Positions 8,401 to 21,033 of a stretch of DNA of 64,000 nt are shown piece by piece. Under the pieces are notes generated by a model, which ran no database searches, had not been told where the DNA came from, and saw only the letters and a list, made by a program, of their open reading frames with translations. How positions within the stretch are numbered: the stretch's first letter is position 1; the number at the start of each line of letters is the position of its first letter. Source of the stretch: Methylobacterium sp. NEAU K (lineage in GTDB: Bacteria > Pseudomonadota > Alphaproteobacteria > Rhizobiales > Beijerinckiaceae); NCBI RefSeq assembly GCF_030700285.1, contig NZ_JAUYZJ010000018.1, positions 45,383 through 109,382 on the forward strand, read 5' to 3'. The translations under genes and the position numbers were made by a program.

Positions 8401-8662
8401 GCTGGCGTAGTCCTCGACTGACGTCTCGTCGCCGCACCTGTTGAGGCCGGGCGGCAGGCCGCGGCACAGGTGGCCCGCGTGGCGCGAGAAGGCAAGCGCC
8501 GCAGTTTCGCGCCGTTCGGAACCGCCGCCGGGCCCCGGCGCGTTTGATGCCGCCTCTTTCAGGTGCACCGGGCGATGTTTACCTCTATAAGCCCGGCCAA
8601 CTCCGCCAAGGCCGGCCCGCCACGCTCGCACGTGGGCGGGCTCGCGCGTCTGCAGGTCAACG

Positions 8663-11557
<2,895 letters not shown>

Positions 11558-11570
11558 GGCGGCCTTCGCC

Positions 11571-12242
11571 ATGGCCGCGCGGACGGTCTTCGTCGCCGGC
11601 GCCGGCACCGAGATCGGCAAGACCTACGTCACCGCGGCGCTCACCCGGCGCCTTCGGGCGCGGGGCCGTCCGATCCGGACGCTGAAGCCGCTCGCGAGCG
11701 GCGTTCCGCCGCTCGGCGACCCGGCCTTCGCCGAGAGCGACACCGCCCGGTTGCTCGACGCCCAGGACATCGCCGTCGACGACGCCACCGTCGAGGCCTG
11801 CTCGCCCTGGCGGTTCTCGGCGCCGCTCTCGCCCGATCAGGCGGCCGTGCTGGAGGGCCGGTCCCTGGCGCTGCCCGACCTCGTCGCCTGGTGCCGGGCG
11901 CAGATCGCCGGCACCGAGGGGACGCTGCTGATCGAGGGCGTCGGCGGCCTGATGAGCCCAGTGACCGAGACGGCGACCGGACTCGACTGGCTCCGGGCGC
12001 TCGGCGTGCCCGCGCTGCTCGTCTCCGGCAGCTATCTTGGGGCGATCAGCCACGCGCTGACCGCCTGCGAGACCCTGCGCCTGCACGGCGTTCCGCTGCT
12101 CGCCGTGGCGGTCAGCGAGAGCGAGGGGGCGCCGGCACCGCCCGCCACCGTGGCCGCATCGATCGGCCGCCATGCGGGCGTGCCGGTCTTTCGCCTGAGG
12201 CGCGACGAGGCTTGCCCCGACGCGCTCGCCGACCTGATCTGA
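11571..12242 (+). CDS. bioD: Dethiobiotin synthetase
   Basis: BioD converts diaminopelargonate, CO2 and ATP to dethiobiotin in biotin synthesis. The 223-aa product opens with a P-loop, FVAGAGTEIGKTYVTAAL, close to the family GTGTDVGKT motif. It also has the substrate-binding LKPLASG, SPWRFSAPLSPDQAA, and IEGVGGLMSPV for the second nucleotide-site element. The length is typical. It lies 14 bp after secA, and no other biotin gene is in the window, so its placement here rather than in a bio operon is notable. The ATG at 11571 has no strong ribosome-binding site, which is consistent with read-through from secA. Confidence 0.9.
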   Translation: MAARTVFVAGAGTEIGKTYVTAALTRRLRARGRPIRTLKPLASGVPPLGDPAFAESDTARLLDAQDIAVDDATVEACSPWRFSAPLSPDQAAVLEGRSLALPDLVAWCRAQIAGTEGTLLIEGVGGLMSPVTETATGLDWLRALGVPALLVSGSYLGAISHALTACETLRLHGVPLLAVAVSESEGAPAPPATVAASIGRHAGVPVFRLRRDEACPDALADLI

Positions 12243-12380
12243 CGGGGGCTTCGGATCCCGGTCCGGCGCTGGACGGAGCAGCAGCAGTCGCTACCTGTCC
12301 GGTGGTGGCGAAAGGCCCAGCTTCGGGATAGCCGGGTCGGCGATGCGGAAATCCGGTATGTGGCCTGCGGGAGCCGTTCG

Positions 12381-14324
12381 TTGAGTCAGTCCCTTGCTCC
12401 TGAGGCGAATCCAGGCTCCGAGGGCGGGGCGGACGAGGCCCAGCCCGGCCGAGGCCGGCTGCGGCCGGCACTCGTCTTCGGCGCGCTGGGCGTCGTCTAC
12501 GGGGACATCGGCACGAGTCCGCTCTACGCCTTCAAGGAGGCAGTGAAGGCCGCGACCGCCGGCGGCGCGGCGGTGCCGGCGGCGGCCACCGGGGCGGTGT
12601 CGCTGATCCTGTGGTCGCTGATCCTGATCGTCTCGCTGAAATACGCGGTGCTGATCCTGCGGGCCGACAACCGGGGCGAGGGCGGCATCGTGGCGATGCT
12701 GGCGCTGCTCGGCGCACGGCAGGCGCGGCCCGGAACCTGGAAGGCGCTGCTGCTGGTGGTCGGGCTGATCGGCGCGGCGCTGCTGTACGGCGACGGGGCG
12801 ATCACGCCGGCGATCTCGGTGCTCTCCGCCATCGAAGGCCTGAAGGTCGACGCGCCGGCGCTCGGACATTTCGTCGTGCCGATCACCATCGTGATCCTGC
12901 TCGCTCTGTTCATGGTGCAGCACAAGGGCGTGGCCGTGATCGGCCGGGTGTTCGGCCCGGTGATGCTCGTCTGGTTCGTCGTGCTCGCGGCGCTCGGGAT
13001 CGGCGGCATCCTCGGCAGGCCCGAGATCCTGGCGGCGCTGAACCCGCTCCGGGCACTCGATTTCATGCTGCATGCGGGCTGGCACGTGAGCTTCGCGATG
13101 CTGGGTGCGGCCTTCCTGGCGGTGACCGGCGGCGAGGCGATGTACGCCGATCTCGGCCATTTCGGCGCCCTGCCGATCCGCGCGGCGTGGTTCGGCCTCG
13201 TGCTGCCCGCCCTGGTGCTCAATTATTTCGGCCAGGGTGCGCTGCTGCTCGCCGCGCCGGACGCCCTGGAGAACCCGTTCTTCCGGCTGTGCCCGGACTG
13301 GGGGCACCTGCCGCTCATCCTCCTCGCCACGATGGCCACGATCATCGCCTCGCAGGCGATCATCTCCGGCGTGTTCTCCCTGACCCAGCAGTCGATCCAG
13401 CTCGGGTTCCTGCCGGCCATGCGCATCGTCCAGACGGCGCGGGACGAGCGCGGCCAGATCTACGTGCCGGCGGTGAACTGGCTGCTGGCGGCCGCGACCC
13501 TGGTGGCGGTGGTGATGTTCGGTTCCTCCGACGCGCTGGCCGGTGCCTACGGAATCGCGGTCTCGGCGCTGATGGGCATCACCACCCTGCTGGCCGCCCT
13601 GATCGCCCTGCGGTGGGGCTACAACCCGATCCTGGTCTGCGCGGTCAACGGCGTCTTCCTCGCCATCGACAGCGTGTTCTTCGCGGCCAACAGCGTGAAG
13701 ATCCTGGAGGGCGGCTGGTTTCCCCTCATCCTCGCGGGGATCGTCGCGCTGATGATGCTCACCTGGAAGAAGGGCAACGAACTCGTCGAGCAGGCGCGGG
13801 TCGCGATGCGGCAGCCGGAGGACGCGTTCCTGTCCGGTCTCCAGCACCGCGACCTGCTGCGCCTGCCCGGCACGGCGGCGTTCCTGTCAGCGGCCGAGCA
13901 CGGGATCCCGCTGCACCTCTCACGCTTCGTCGAGCGCAACCGCGCCCTGATGGAGCGGATCCTGATCATCACCGCCCAGTATGAGGAGACGCCGACCGTC
14001 CCGGTGGCACGGCGGGCGCACGTGACGATCCTGGCGCCGGACTTCTACCGGGTGATCCTGCGCTACGGCTTCATGGAGGAGGCCTCGATCCCGGAGGGAC
14101 TGGCCTGCGCGGTCGAATCCCGCCACCTCCCGCCGCACGCGATCGACGACCTGACCGTGTTCGTCGGGCACGAGACGATCATTCCGAAGAGCGACAACCT
14201 CGGCATGGCGAACTGGCGCGAGAACCTGTTCGCCTTCATGCAGCGCAATGCCGAGCGCACCGGCGCGTTCTTCGGGGTGCCGACCCGCCAGGTGGTCGAG
14301 GTCGGCACCGAGATCGAGATCTGA
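12381..14324 (+). CDS. kup: Low-affinity potassium transporter Kup
   Basis: The 647-aa protein should import K+ with H+. It has about twelve hydrophobic segments and Kup family signatures: GVVYGDIGTSPLYA near the N-terminus, ADNRGEGGIVAMLAL, LLYGDGAITPAISV, GGEAMYADLGHFG and LNYFGQGALLL. A soluble C-terminal domain begins after about residue 470. The start is taken as TTG at 12381 because GGGAG lies 7 nt upstream; a GTG at 12360 is in frame but lacks such a site. It is convergent with nothing nearby and is probably a single-gene unit. Confidence 0.94.
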   Translation: MSQSLAPEANPGSEGGADEAQPGRGRLRPALVFGALGVVYGDIGTSPLYAFKEAVKAATAGGAAVPAAATGAVSLILWSLILIVSLKYAVLILRADNRGEGGIVAMLALLGARQARPGTWKALLLVVGLIGAALLYGDGAITPAISVLSAIEGLKVDAPALGHFVVPITIVILLALFMVQHKGVAVIGRVFGPVMLVWFVVLAALGIGGILGRPEILAALNPLRALDFMLHAGWHVSFAMLGAAFLAVTGGEAMYADLGHFGALPIRAAWFGLVLPALVLNYFGQGALLLAAPDALENPFFRLCPDWGHLPLILLATMATIIASQAIISGVFSLTQQSIQLGFLPAMRIVQTARDERGQIYVPAVNWLLAAATLVAVVMFGSSDALAGAYGIAVSALMGITTLLAALIALRWGYNPILVCAVNGVFLAIDSVFFAANSVKILEGGWFPLILAGIVALMMLTWKKGNELVEQARVAMRQPEDAFLSGLQHRDLLRLPGTAAFLSAAEHGIPLHLSRFVERNRALMERILIITAQYEETPTVPVARRAHVTILAPDFYRVILRYGFMEEASIPEGLACAVESRHLPPHAIDDLTVFVGHETIIPKSDNLGMANWRENLFAFMQRNAERTGAFFGVPTRQVVEVGTEIEI

Positions 14325-14610
14325 TCGGACCTGATCGGGCGTGAACGACGCGGTACCGCCGCGACCGGGACCCGGGGGGGGTTCGCCGCCGGCGATCACC
14401 TCGACGATGGATGCCCGGGGTCAGGGGACTGTCATAAGAGGATGCTCGCTCGCGCTCCGGACGGCATCCTTCCGCGCCCGATTTCCAGGGTAACCCCACA
14501 GAAACTTGAGGCTCCGCTTCGGGCGCGAGCGGAACCGCGGCCCGGCGTCATCGTTCCGCCCCGACACAGGCGACGCACGTCGACGGCGGTCGCTGGATCG
14601 GAGGGAAACC

Positions 14611-15015
14611 ATGAACAGGGATCATTTAGAGGGCGGGGTCCGCCACCTGCGGGGCCGGGTGAAGACGGCGGCGGGCGCGGTCCGCGGCCGGCCCGGCACG
14701 CAGCTCGACGGAGCCTACGATCAGGCAGCCGGCGCCGCACAATACGCCTACGGCGAGGCGCGCGACGCCGTGCGCGATCTGCGCCACGGCGGCGAGCACT
14801 TGGTGGAGGAGGGCCGCACCCGCTTTCGGCAGGTCAGCGATCGTGGGCACGCCCTGGCCGATGAGGCCATCGAACGCGGGCAGCATTACCGCGACCGAGC
14901 AGTCCGCCACGGTCGCAGCCTTGCCGAGCGAGCGGACGAGAACCGCGCCACCACCCTCGCCCTCGTGGCCGCCGTGGCCTTCGGCCTCGGCTGGCTGGCG
15001 CGGCCCAGCCGCTGA
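14611..15015 (+). CDS. Small helical stress-type membrane protein (CsbD-like N-terminus)
   Basis: The 134-aa product starts MNRDHLEGGVRHLRGRVKTA, which resembles CsbD-family stress proteins (the MNKDQIEGK type). A long charged amphipathic helix region rich in Ala, Arg and Glu follows, then one C-terminal membrane helix (TTLALVAAVAFGLGWLA). This layout also resembles ElaB/YqjD-type membrane-anchored stationary-phase proteins. The start is well supported by GGAGGGAAACC immediately before the ATG. The role is unknown; an envelope-stress function is inferred from the architecture only. The preceding 286 bp after kup hold no gene I can support. Confidence 0.72.
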   Translation: MNRDHLEGGVRHLRGRVKTAAGAVRGRPGTQLDGAYDQAAGAAQYAYGEARDAVRDLRHGGEHLVEEGRTRFRQVSDRGHALADEAIERGQHYRDRAVRHGRSLAERADENRATTLALVAAVAFGLGWLARPSR

Positions 15016-15076
15016 GAGGGCCTGCGCGTTCCGCGGCGGGGCGGGCGGCGATGCGGCCGCCCCGCAGACATGAACG

Positions 15077-15094
15077 CATAAAGACATCTTTATG
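15077..15094. promoter_or_regulatory. 18-bp palindromic operator candidate upstream of ahcY
   Basis: The sequence CATAAAGACATCTTTATG consists of 8-bp perfect inverted half-sites around CA. It lies 76 bp upstream of the ahcY ATG, in AT-rich sequence that stands out from its surroundings. The shape matches operators of ArsR-type regulators. As I recall, SAH-responsive SahR/SamR regulators of proteobacterial methionine-cycle genes bind such sites. The cognate regulator is not in the window. Confidence 0.65.
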
Positions 15095-15169
15095 TCTTGA
15101 TTGCTTCATAGGCCGCGAGGTGGTAGGGGCTGCCCCCGAACCGCAACGCGAACACGGAGCCATCGACTC

Positions 15170-16570
15170 ATGGCCAAGGATTACATCGTCAAGGACATCG
15201 GGCTGGCCGATTACGGCCGCAAGGAGATCTCGATCGCCGAGACGGAGATGCCGGGCCTGATGGCGGTCCGCGAGGAGTACGGCGCCGCGCAGCCCCTGAA
15301 GGGCGCGAAGATCGCCGGCTCGCTCCACATGACGATCCAGACCGCGGTGCTGATCGAGACCCTGAAGGCGCTCGGCGCCGACATCCGCTGGGTCTCCTGC
15401 AACATCTACTCGACCCAGGACCACGCCGCCGCCGCCGTTGCGGCCGCCGGCATCCCGGTCTTCGCCGTGAAGGGCGAGACCCTGGAGGAGTACTGGGACT
15501 ACACCTCGCGCCTGTTCGACTGGCATGGCGGCGGCATGCCGAACATGATCCTCGACGACGGCGGCGACGCCACCATGTTCGTCCATCTCGGCCTGCGCGC
15601 CGAGCGCGGCGACACCGCCTTCCTCGACAAGCCCGAGAGCGAGGAGGAGGAGATCTTCTTCGCGCTGCTCAAGAAGAAGCTCGCCGAGAAGCCGAAGGGC
15701 TGGTTCGCCGGTCTGGCCGACAGCATCAAGGGCGTCTCCGAGGAGACCACCACGGGCGTCCACCGCCTCTACGTGCTGGCCAAGGAGGGTAAGCTGCTCT
15801 TCCCGGCGATCAACGTGAACGACTCGGTCACAAAGTCGAAGTTCGACAACCTCTACGGCTGCCGCGAGTCGCTGGTGGACGGCATCCGCCGCGGTACCGA
15901 CGTGATGATGGCCGGCAAGGTCGCCATGGTGGCGGGCTTCGGCGACGTCGGCAAGGGCTCGGCCTCGTCGCTGCGCCATGCCGGCTGCCGCGTCCTCGTC
16001 TCCGAGGTCGATCCGATCTGCGCCCTGCAGGCGGCCATGGAGGGCTACGAGGTCGTCACCATGGAAGACGCCGCGCCGCGCGCCGACATTTTCGTGACCG
16101 CCACGGGCAACAAGGACATCATCACCCTCGATCACATGCGGGCGATGAAGGACCGGGCGATCGTCTGCAACATCGGCCACTTCGACAACGAGATTCAGGT
16201 CGCCGGCCTGAAAAATCTGAAGTGGAACAACATCAAGCCGCAGGTCGACGAGATCGAGTTCGCCGACGGCCACCGCATCATCCTCCTGTCGGAGGGCCGC
16301 CTGGTGAACCTCGGCAACGCCACCGGACACCCGTCCTTCGTGATGTCGGCCTCGTTCACCAACCAGACGCTCGCCCAGATCGAGCTCTGGACCAACCCGG
16401 GCAAGTACCAAAAGCAGGTCTACACCCTGCCGAAGGCCCTGGACGAGAAGGTGGCGGCGCTCCACCTCGAGAAGATCGGCGCCAAGCTGTCGAAGCTGCG
16501 CCCCGATCAGGCCTCCTATATCGGCGTCTCCGAATCCGGCCCGTTCAAGCCGGAGCATTACCGCTACTGA
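15170..16570 (+). CDS. ahcY: Adenosylhomocysteinase
   Basis: The enzyme reversibly hydrolyses S-adenosylhomocysteine to adenosine and homocysteine, which relieves product inhibition of methyltransferases. The 466-aa product has [29 protein letters not shown], the NAD-binding fold [27 protein letters not shown], and the C-terminal FKPEHYRY that reaches into the partner subunit's NAD site. The roughly 40-residue internal insertion typical of the proteobacterial type is present (about residues 155-195, with [16 protein letters not shown]). The ATG at 15170 encodes [18 protein letters not shown] palindromic operator candidate lies upstream and two hairpins lie downstream. Confidence 0.98.
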   Translation: MAKDYIVKDIGLADYGRKEISIAETEMPGLMAVREEYGAAQPLKGAKIAGSLHMTIQTAVLIETLKALGADIRWVSCNIYSTQDHAAAAVAAAGIPVFAVKGETLEEYWDYTSRLFDWHGGGMPNMILDDGGDATMFVHLGLRAERGDTAFLDKPESEEEEIFFALLKKKLAEKPKGWFAGLADSIKGVSEETTTGVHRLYVLAKEGKLLFPAINVNDSVTKSKFDNLYGCRESLVDGIRRGTDVMMAGKVAMVAGFGDVGKGSASSLRHAGCRVLVSEVDPICALQAAMEGYEVVTMEDAAPRADIFVTATGNKDIITLDHMRAMKDRAIVCNIGHFDNEIQVAGLKNLKWNNIKPQVDEIEFADGHRIILLSEGRLVNLGNATGHPSFVMSASFTNQTLAQIELWTNPGKYQKQVYTLPKALDEKVAALHLEKIGAKLSKLRPDQASYIGVSESGPFKPEHYRY

Positions 16571-16581
16571 CGCGGACGGGA

Positions 16582-16615
16582 CCGGGTTCGGCGCGCTCCC
16601 GCACGCCGAACCCGG
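16582..16615 (+). terminator. 12-bp stem-loop after ahcY
   Basis: CCGGGTTCGGCG (16582-16593) pairs perfectly with CGCCGAACCCGG (16604-16615) across a 10-nt loop, starting 12 nt after the ahcY stop. No T-run follows. It may stabilise the mRNA 3' end or act with the second hairpin at 16682. Confidence 0.6.
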
Positions 16616-16681
16616 AGTTGCAGATCCAACGCTCCCGCGTCACCGGCAGGGTCACGACCCCGCCCGCCACTGAGTCTCAAA

Positions 16682-16715
16682 GGGCCCGGCGCGCTGCGTC
16701 GGGTCCTTTCGTTTG
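16682..16715 (+). terminator. Rho-independent terminator-like hairpin
   Basis: GGGCCCG (16682-16688) pairs with CGGGTCC (16700-16706, one G-T pair) and is followed by TTTCGTTTGT. It is the more terminator-like of the two hairpins downstream of ahcY. The rest of the 388-bp gap before divL holds no gene I can support. A single GTTAAC, which could be a CtrA half-site, lies near 16759. Confidence 0.6.
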
Positions 16716-16958
16716 TCAAGGCATTCGCGCGTCATCGAACTGTGTCTTCTGTGTGTCGTTAACGGATGATTGTGGCCGCCCGGCTGAAAGCCACGCTTCG
16801 TTCCCCTTCCGGGGCGATTCCGCAGCACGTTAGAGTGTGGGCGAATCTTTGATCGATGGGTCCGCGGCGGTTCGCGAGAATCAGCCCGGGGACGGTGCGT
16901 TCCGCGCCGCGCGATGTTGCGCGCTGTTCGGGCCGCGAGGGGCGGGGCGGGGCAAATC

Positions 16959-19511
16959 ATGGGTGTCGGTCGTGCGGCGCACGTTCGGATCTGCGTGGGC
17001 GTGCTCGCATTGACCGCGGCAAGCACCGCACTCGCCGAACTGCCCGAGACCGCCGCGGCGCGCGCGCCGCGCGAGATGCACAGCGTCGCCGCCCTGGCGA
17101 TCTTCGGCGGCCTCATCGCCTTCGCGGTGATTCTCTCGCTGCTCCACCTCTACGAGCGCGGGCGCTGGACCCGCCGGGAGCGCGAGCTCGCCGGTGCCCT
17201 CGACGTGCTGCGCGGCGCCCACGACCGCGCCGAGATGCTGCTCAACGCCGAGCGCCAGATCATCGTCACCTGGGACCGGCGCAGCGAACCGGTGGTCGAG
17301 GGTGATATCAGCCTGGCGATCTTCGGCGAGCGCCCGACCTCGGGCTATGCCCGCCGCGTCCTGGCGTTCGGCACTTGGCTGGTCGCTTCGGACGCCGCCA
17401 CGGTCGAGGCCGCGGTGGAGACCCTGCGGGCGCGGGGCACGAGCTTCACGCTCAGCCTGCGCACCCAGACCGGGCGGAGCATCGAGGCGCACGGGCAGGC
17501 GGTGGCCGGTCGCGCGCTCCTGCGGCTGCGCGAGACCACTCAGGAGCGCTGCGAGATCGCCGATCTGCGCGCCACCCTCGACGAGACCCGCCGCGGCCTG
17601 TCGGCGCTGGCCGGCCTCCTCGACGCGATCCCACAGCCGGTCTGGCGGCGCAACCGCGAGGGCAGCCTGAGCTGGGTCAACGCCGCCTACGTGGCGGCTG
17701 TCGAGGCGGAGAGCCGCGAAGCCGCCCTGGATCGCGGCACCGAGCTGTTCGACCGGCCGGCCCGCGAATCGATCGCCCGCGACGAGGCGGCGCGCTTCGC
17801 CGGCCCGACCCGGAGCGTGCCGCGTCTCTCGGCGGTCGTCGCCGGCAACCGGCGCATGCTCGACGTGTTCGAGGCGACCCTCGACAGCGGCCGCGTCGGG
17901 ATCGCCATCGACGTGTCCGAGCTGGAAAGCGTCCGCGCCGACCTGCAGCGCCAGATGAACGCGAACGTCCGCACCCTCGACCAGTTGCCGACCGCGGTGG
18001 CGATGTTCGACGTTTCGCAGCGGCTGATCTTCCACAATGCCGCCTATCGCCAGCTCTGGGATCTCGATCAGGCCTTCCTCGACAGCCGCCCCTCGGACGG
18101 CGAGATCCTCGATCACCTCCGGGCGGAGCGGAAGCTCGAGGAGCAGGCGGATTTCCGCGGCTGGAAGCAGGGGGTGCTCGCGGCCTACCGGGCTGCGGAG
18201 GCGAACCAGACCTGGTGGTACCTGCCCGATGGCCGCACGCTGCGCGTGGTTGCGGATCCGAACCCGCAGGGCGGCCTGACCTACCTGTTCGACGACGTTT
18301 CTGACCGGCTGAACGCCGAATCGCGTTACATCGCCCTGCGCCGTCTCCAGGCCGAGACCCTGGACACCCTGGCAGAGCCGGTCGCGGTGTTCGGCGCGGA
18401 CGGCCGCCTGACCCTCGCCAACCGCGCCTTCTGCACCGTTTGGCGGCTCGACCCCGCGATGGTCGAGGAGCGCCCGCACGTCGACGCCGTGATCGTCGCC
18501 TGCCGGTCTCTGGCCCCCGCCGAGGAGCCGTGGCTCGACATCCGCGACGCGGTGGTCGGGCTCGAATCCAGGACCGCACGCGCGTGCCGCCTGGAGGTGG
18601 TGGACGGCACCGTCCTCGATTGCGCGGCCCAGCCGCTGCCCGAGGGCGCGACCCTGCTGACCCTGATCGACGTGACCGCGAGCGTGAATGTCGAACGGGC
18701 GCTGACCGAGAAGAACGACGCCCTCGAGAAGGCCGCGCAGCTGCGCGACACCTTCGTGCACCATGTCTCCTACGAGCTGCGCTCGCCGCTCACCAACATC
18801 ATCGGCTTCACCCAGTTGCTCGGCGACGAGACGGTCGGGGCGCTCAACGAGCGGCAGCGCGAATATGCCGACCACATCATGCGCTCCTCGGCCGCGCTCC
18901 TCGTCATCATTAACGACATCCTCGACCTCGCCTCGATCGATGCCGGCTCGCTCGAGCTTCAGCGGGAGGATGTCGACGTTCAGGCCACGATCGAGGCCGC
19001 CGTGCGCGGCATCGAGGACCGGCTGGCGGAATCGCACATCACCCTCGCCCTCGACGTGCCAGAGGATATCGGCAGCGTCCACGCGGACGGGAAGCGTGTC
19101 CGCCAGATCCTGTTCAACCTGCTCTCGAACGCCGTCGGCTTCTCGGATCCCGGACAGCGCGTCGAGGTCCATGCCCGGCGGGACGCGAACGACCTGCTCC
19201 TGAGCGTGCGCGATCACGGCCGCGGCATGCCGCCGGAGATCGCGGATTCGGTCTTCAACCGCTTCGAGAGCCACACCCTCGGCACGCGCCATCGCGGGGT
19301 CGGCCTCGGCCTGTCGATCGTGCGGTCCTTCGTCGAGCTCCACGGCGGCCGGGTCCTGCTGGAGACGGCGCCCGGGAACGGGACCCGCGTGACCTGCACC
19401 TTCCCGCTCGCCGCAGCAGAGGCGCCGCGGCTCGATGAGCGGGAGCCACCCCGGCCGTTCGCCACCCCGCCCGCGACCGCGCCGCGCAAGCCGGGATTGG
19501 CGCTTCACTGA
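16959..19511 (+). CDS. divL: DivL-type cell-cycle sensor pseudokinase
   Basis: The 850-aa product has a signal-anchor region and a membrane helix (SVAALAIFGGLIAFAVILSL), then several PAS-like domains between about residues 100 and 580. A HisKA-like dimerisation helix and an HATPase domain (DHGRGMP, GVGLGLSIVRSFVELHGG) follow. The H-box reads HHVSYELRSPLTN: Tyr605 occupies the phospho-acceptor position where kinases have HELR. This is the hallmark of Caulobacter DivL, which regulates CckA and so CtrA in asymmetric division. The protein should therefore act as a signalling scaffold rather than a normal histidine kinase. The ATG at 16959 follows a G-rich stretch; an ATG at 16914 is also in frame. 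Confidence 0.9.
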   Translation: MGVGRAAHVRICVGVLALTAASTALAELPETAAARAPREMHSVAALAIFGGLIAFAVILSLLHLYERGRWTRRERELAGALDVLRGAHDRAEMLLNAERQIIVTWDRRSEPVVEGDISLAIFGERPTSGYARRVLAFGTWLVASDAATVEAAVETLRARGTSFTLSLRTQTGRSIEAHGQAVAGRALLRLRETTQERCEIADLRATLDETRRGLSALAGLLDAIPQPVWRRNREGSLSWVNAAYVAAVEAESREAALDRGTELFDRPARESIARDEAARFAGPTRSVPRLSAVVAGNRRMLDVFEATLDSGRVGIAIDVSELESVRADLQRQMNANVRTLDQLPTAVAMFDVSQRLIFHNAAYRQLWDLDQAFLDSRPSDGEILDHLRAERKLEEQADFRGWKQGVLAAYRAAEANQTWWYLPDGRTLRVVADPNPQGGLTYLFDDVSDRLNAESRYIALRRLQAETLDTLAEPVAVFGADGRLTLANRAFCTVWRLDPAMVEERPHVDAVIVACRSLAPAEEPWLDIRDAVVGLESRTARACRLEVVDGTVLDCAAQPLPEGATLLTLIDVTASVNVERALTEKNDALEKAAQLRDTFVHHVSYELRSPLTNIIGFTQLLGDETVGALNERQREYADHIMRSSAALLVIINDILDLASIDAGSLELQREDVDVQATIEAAVRGIEDRLAESHITLALDVPEDIGSVHADGKRVRQILFNLLSNAVGFSDPGQRVEVHARRDANDLLLSVRDHGRGMPPEIADSVFNRFESHTLGTRHRGVGLGLSIVRSFVELHGGRVLLETAPGNGTRVTCTFPLAAAEAPRLDEREPPRPFATPPATAPRKPGLALH

Positions 19512-19597
19512 CCGTTTCGGCAGTCGGGCCGCGCCATCGCGTGAAGCGGTGGCGGTATCGGACTTGATTAATCGGCCGGTCCTGCTCAGCACGAGGC

Positions 19598-20830
19598 ATG
19601 TCCGCATACGATCGTTCCGGCTGGGCCGTCTTCGGCATCGGCGACTTCCGCCTGTTCGGCTCAGCCCGGTTCCTGACGGGTCTGGCCTACCAGATGCAGG
19701 CGGTGGCGATCGGTTGGTTCGTCTACGGCCTGACCCATTCCGCCCTGGCGCTCGGCCTCGTCGGCCTCGCGGGCTTCCTACCGGCGATGCTCTGTGCGTT
19801 GATCACCGGACATGTCGCGGATGCCTACGACCGCCGCCTCGTCGGCGCCTCGGCCTTCGCGCTCCAGAGCGCGGCGAGCTTCGGCCTCTTCGCCTACGCG
19901 CTGGCGGGGTACCAATCCGTCTGGCCGATCTACGCCCTGGTGATCGTGGTCGGCACCGCCCGGGCTTTCGCGAATCCGGCCCTGCAGGCGCTGCTGCCGA
20001 CCCTTGTGCCGGGCCCGCAGTTCGGCTCGGCCATCGCCTGGAACGCCTCGCTCTGGCAGAGCGCCTCCGTGATCGGCCCGGCGCTGGGCGGCCTCCTCTA
20101 TGCCTTGGGGCCGTCGGTGGTGTTCGGCGGGGCAGGGGCCAGCTTCGCGCTGGCCAGCGCCCTCACGGTGCTGATCCGGTTCCGGCCGGCACCGGCGAGC
20201 GAGCGGCCGCCGATCACATGGGCGGCGCTCTCGGCCGGCATCGGCTACATCCGCTCGCAGCCGGTGGTGCTCGGGGCGATCAGCCTCGACCTGTTCACCG
20301 TCCTGCTCGGGGGCGCCACAGCGCTCCTGCCGATCTACGCCGCAGAGGTTCTGCATGTCGGCCCCCTCGGGCTCGGGGCGCTCCGGAGCATGCCGGCCTT
20401 CGGGGCAGTCGCCATGGCGATCCTGCTGGCGAACCGCCCGCTCCGGCGCCACGCGGGCCTGCGCATGCTCCGGGCGGCCGCCGTGTTCGGCGCCGCCACC
20501 GTGGCGTTCGGCCTCTCGACCTCGCTGCCGCTCTCGATGGCCTGCCTGTTCGTCACCGGGGCGGCCGACATGATCTCGGTCTACGTGCGCCAGACCTTCG
20601 TGCAGGGCGAGACCCCCGACGCCATGCGCGGCCGGGTCTCGGCGGTGAACACGGTGTTCATCGGCGCCTCAAACGAGCTCGGCGAGTTCGAATCCGGCCT
20701 GCTCGCCGCCGCGATCGGCGCGGTGCCGGCGGTGGTGGCCGGCGGCGCGGCCACGATCGCCGTCGCGCTGCTCTGGGGCCGGCTGTTCCCGGCGCTGCGC
20801 GCACGGGACCAATTGATGGTTCAGAGGTGA
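19598..20830 (+). CDS. Major facilitator superfamily transporter, EntS-like
   Basis: The 410-aa protein has about twelve membrane helices. The first cytoplasmic loop, GHVADAYDRRLV, matches the MFS motif-A pattern GxLaDrxdRR. A second copy in the C-terminal half is weak. The MFS_3-like architecture suggests an exporter of the enterobactin-exporter EntS kind, but the substrate is unknown. Other recognisable segments are FLTGLAYQMQAVAIGW near the N-terminus and GRVSAVNTVFIGASNELGEF late in the protein. The ATG at 19598 begins MSAYDRSGWAVF. It is convergent with tolB, about 200 bp away. Confidence 0.88.
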   Translation: MSAYDRSGWAVFGIGDFRLFGSARFLTGLAYQMQAVAIGWFVYGLTHSALALGLVGLAGFLPAMLCALITGHVADAYDRRLVGASAFALQSAASFGLFAYALAGYQSVWPIYALVIVVGTARAFANPALQALLPTLVPGPQFGSAIAWNASLWQSASVIGPALGGLLYALGPSVVFGGAGASFALASALTVLIRFRPAPASERPPITWAALSAGIGYIRSQPVVLGAISLDLFTVLLGGATALLPIYAAEVLHVGPLGLGALRSMPAFGAVAMAILLANRPLRRHAGLRMLRAAAVFGAATVAFGLSTSLPLSMACLFVTGAADMISVYVRQTFVQGETPDAMRGRVSAVNTVFIGASNELGEFESGLLAAAIGAVPAVVAGGAATIAVALLWGRLFPALRARDQLMVQR

Positions 20831-20993
20831 CGGGCCAAATCGGCGACAGGCATCGGCGGAGGTGAACACCGGTTCGGACAATCCGATCACGTCCGGCCGC
20901 CCCAAGGTTCATCCCGGCCGCGCCGCCAAGCCGGCCGGGTCGGGATAACCCTTTCTCTGACAGACGCTTCGCGTGGGCTCTTCAACCTTGAAG

Positions 20994-21010
20994 CCCGGCT
21001 GGCAGCCGGG
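20994..21010. terminator. GC-rich hairpin between MFS gene and tolB
   Basis: CCCGGCT (20994-21000) pairs with AGCCGGG (21004-21010) across GGC, in the 203-bp space between convergent stop codons. An imperfect hairpin (GGGCTCTTCAA with TTGAAGCCC) overlaps just upstream. No T-tract is present. Confidence 0.45.
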
Positions 21011-21033
21011 CCCCGGGTCGATGCAGTCGAAGG

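Noticed and set aside
15016..15169. A SAM or SAH riboswitch upstream of ahcY
   Set aside because: I could not fit a known SAM/SAH aptamer fold to the leader. The dominant feature is a DNA-type palindrome better explained as a protein operator.
16750..16770. A CtrA-binding site before divL
   Set aside because: Only one GTTAAC half-site is present; the paired TTAA-N7-TTAA arrangement is missing.
16881..19607. A 908-codon minus-strand open frame opposite divL
   Set aside because: The plus-strand product has clear HisKA and HATPase motifs; the antisense frame is a GC-composition artefact.
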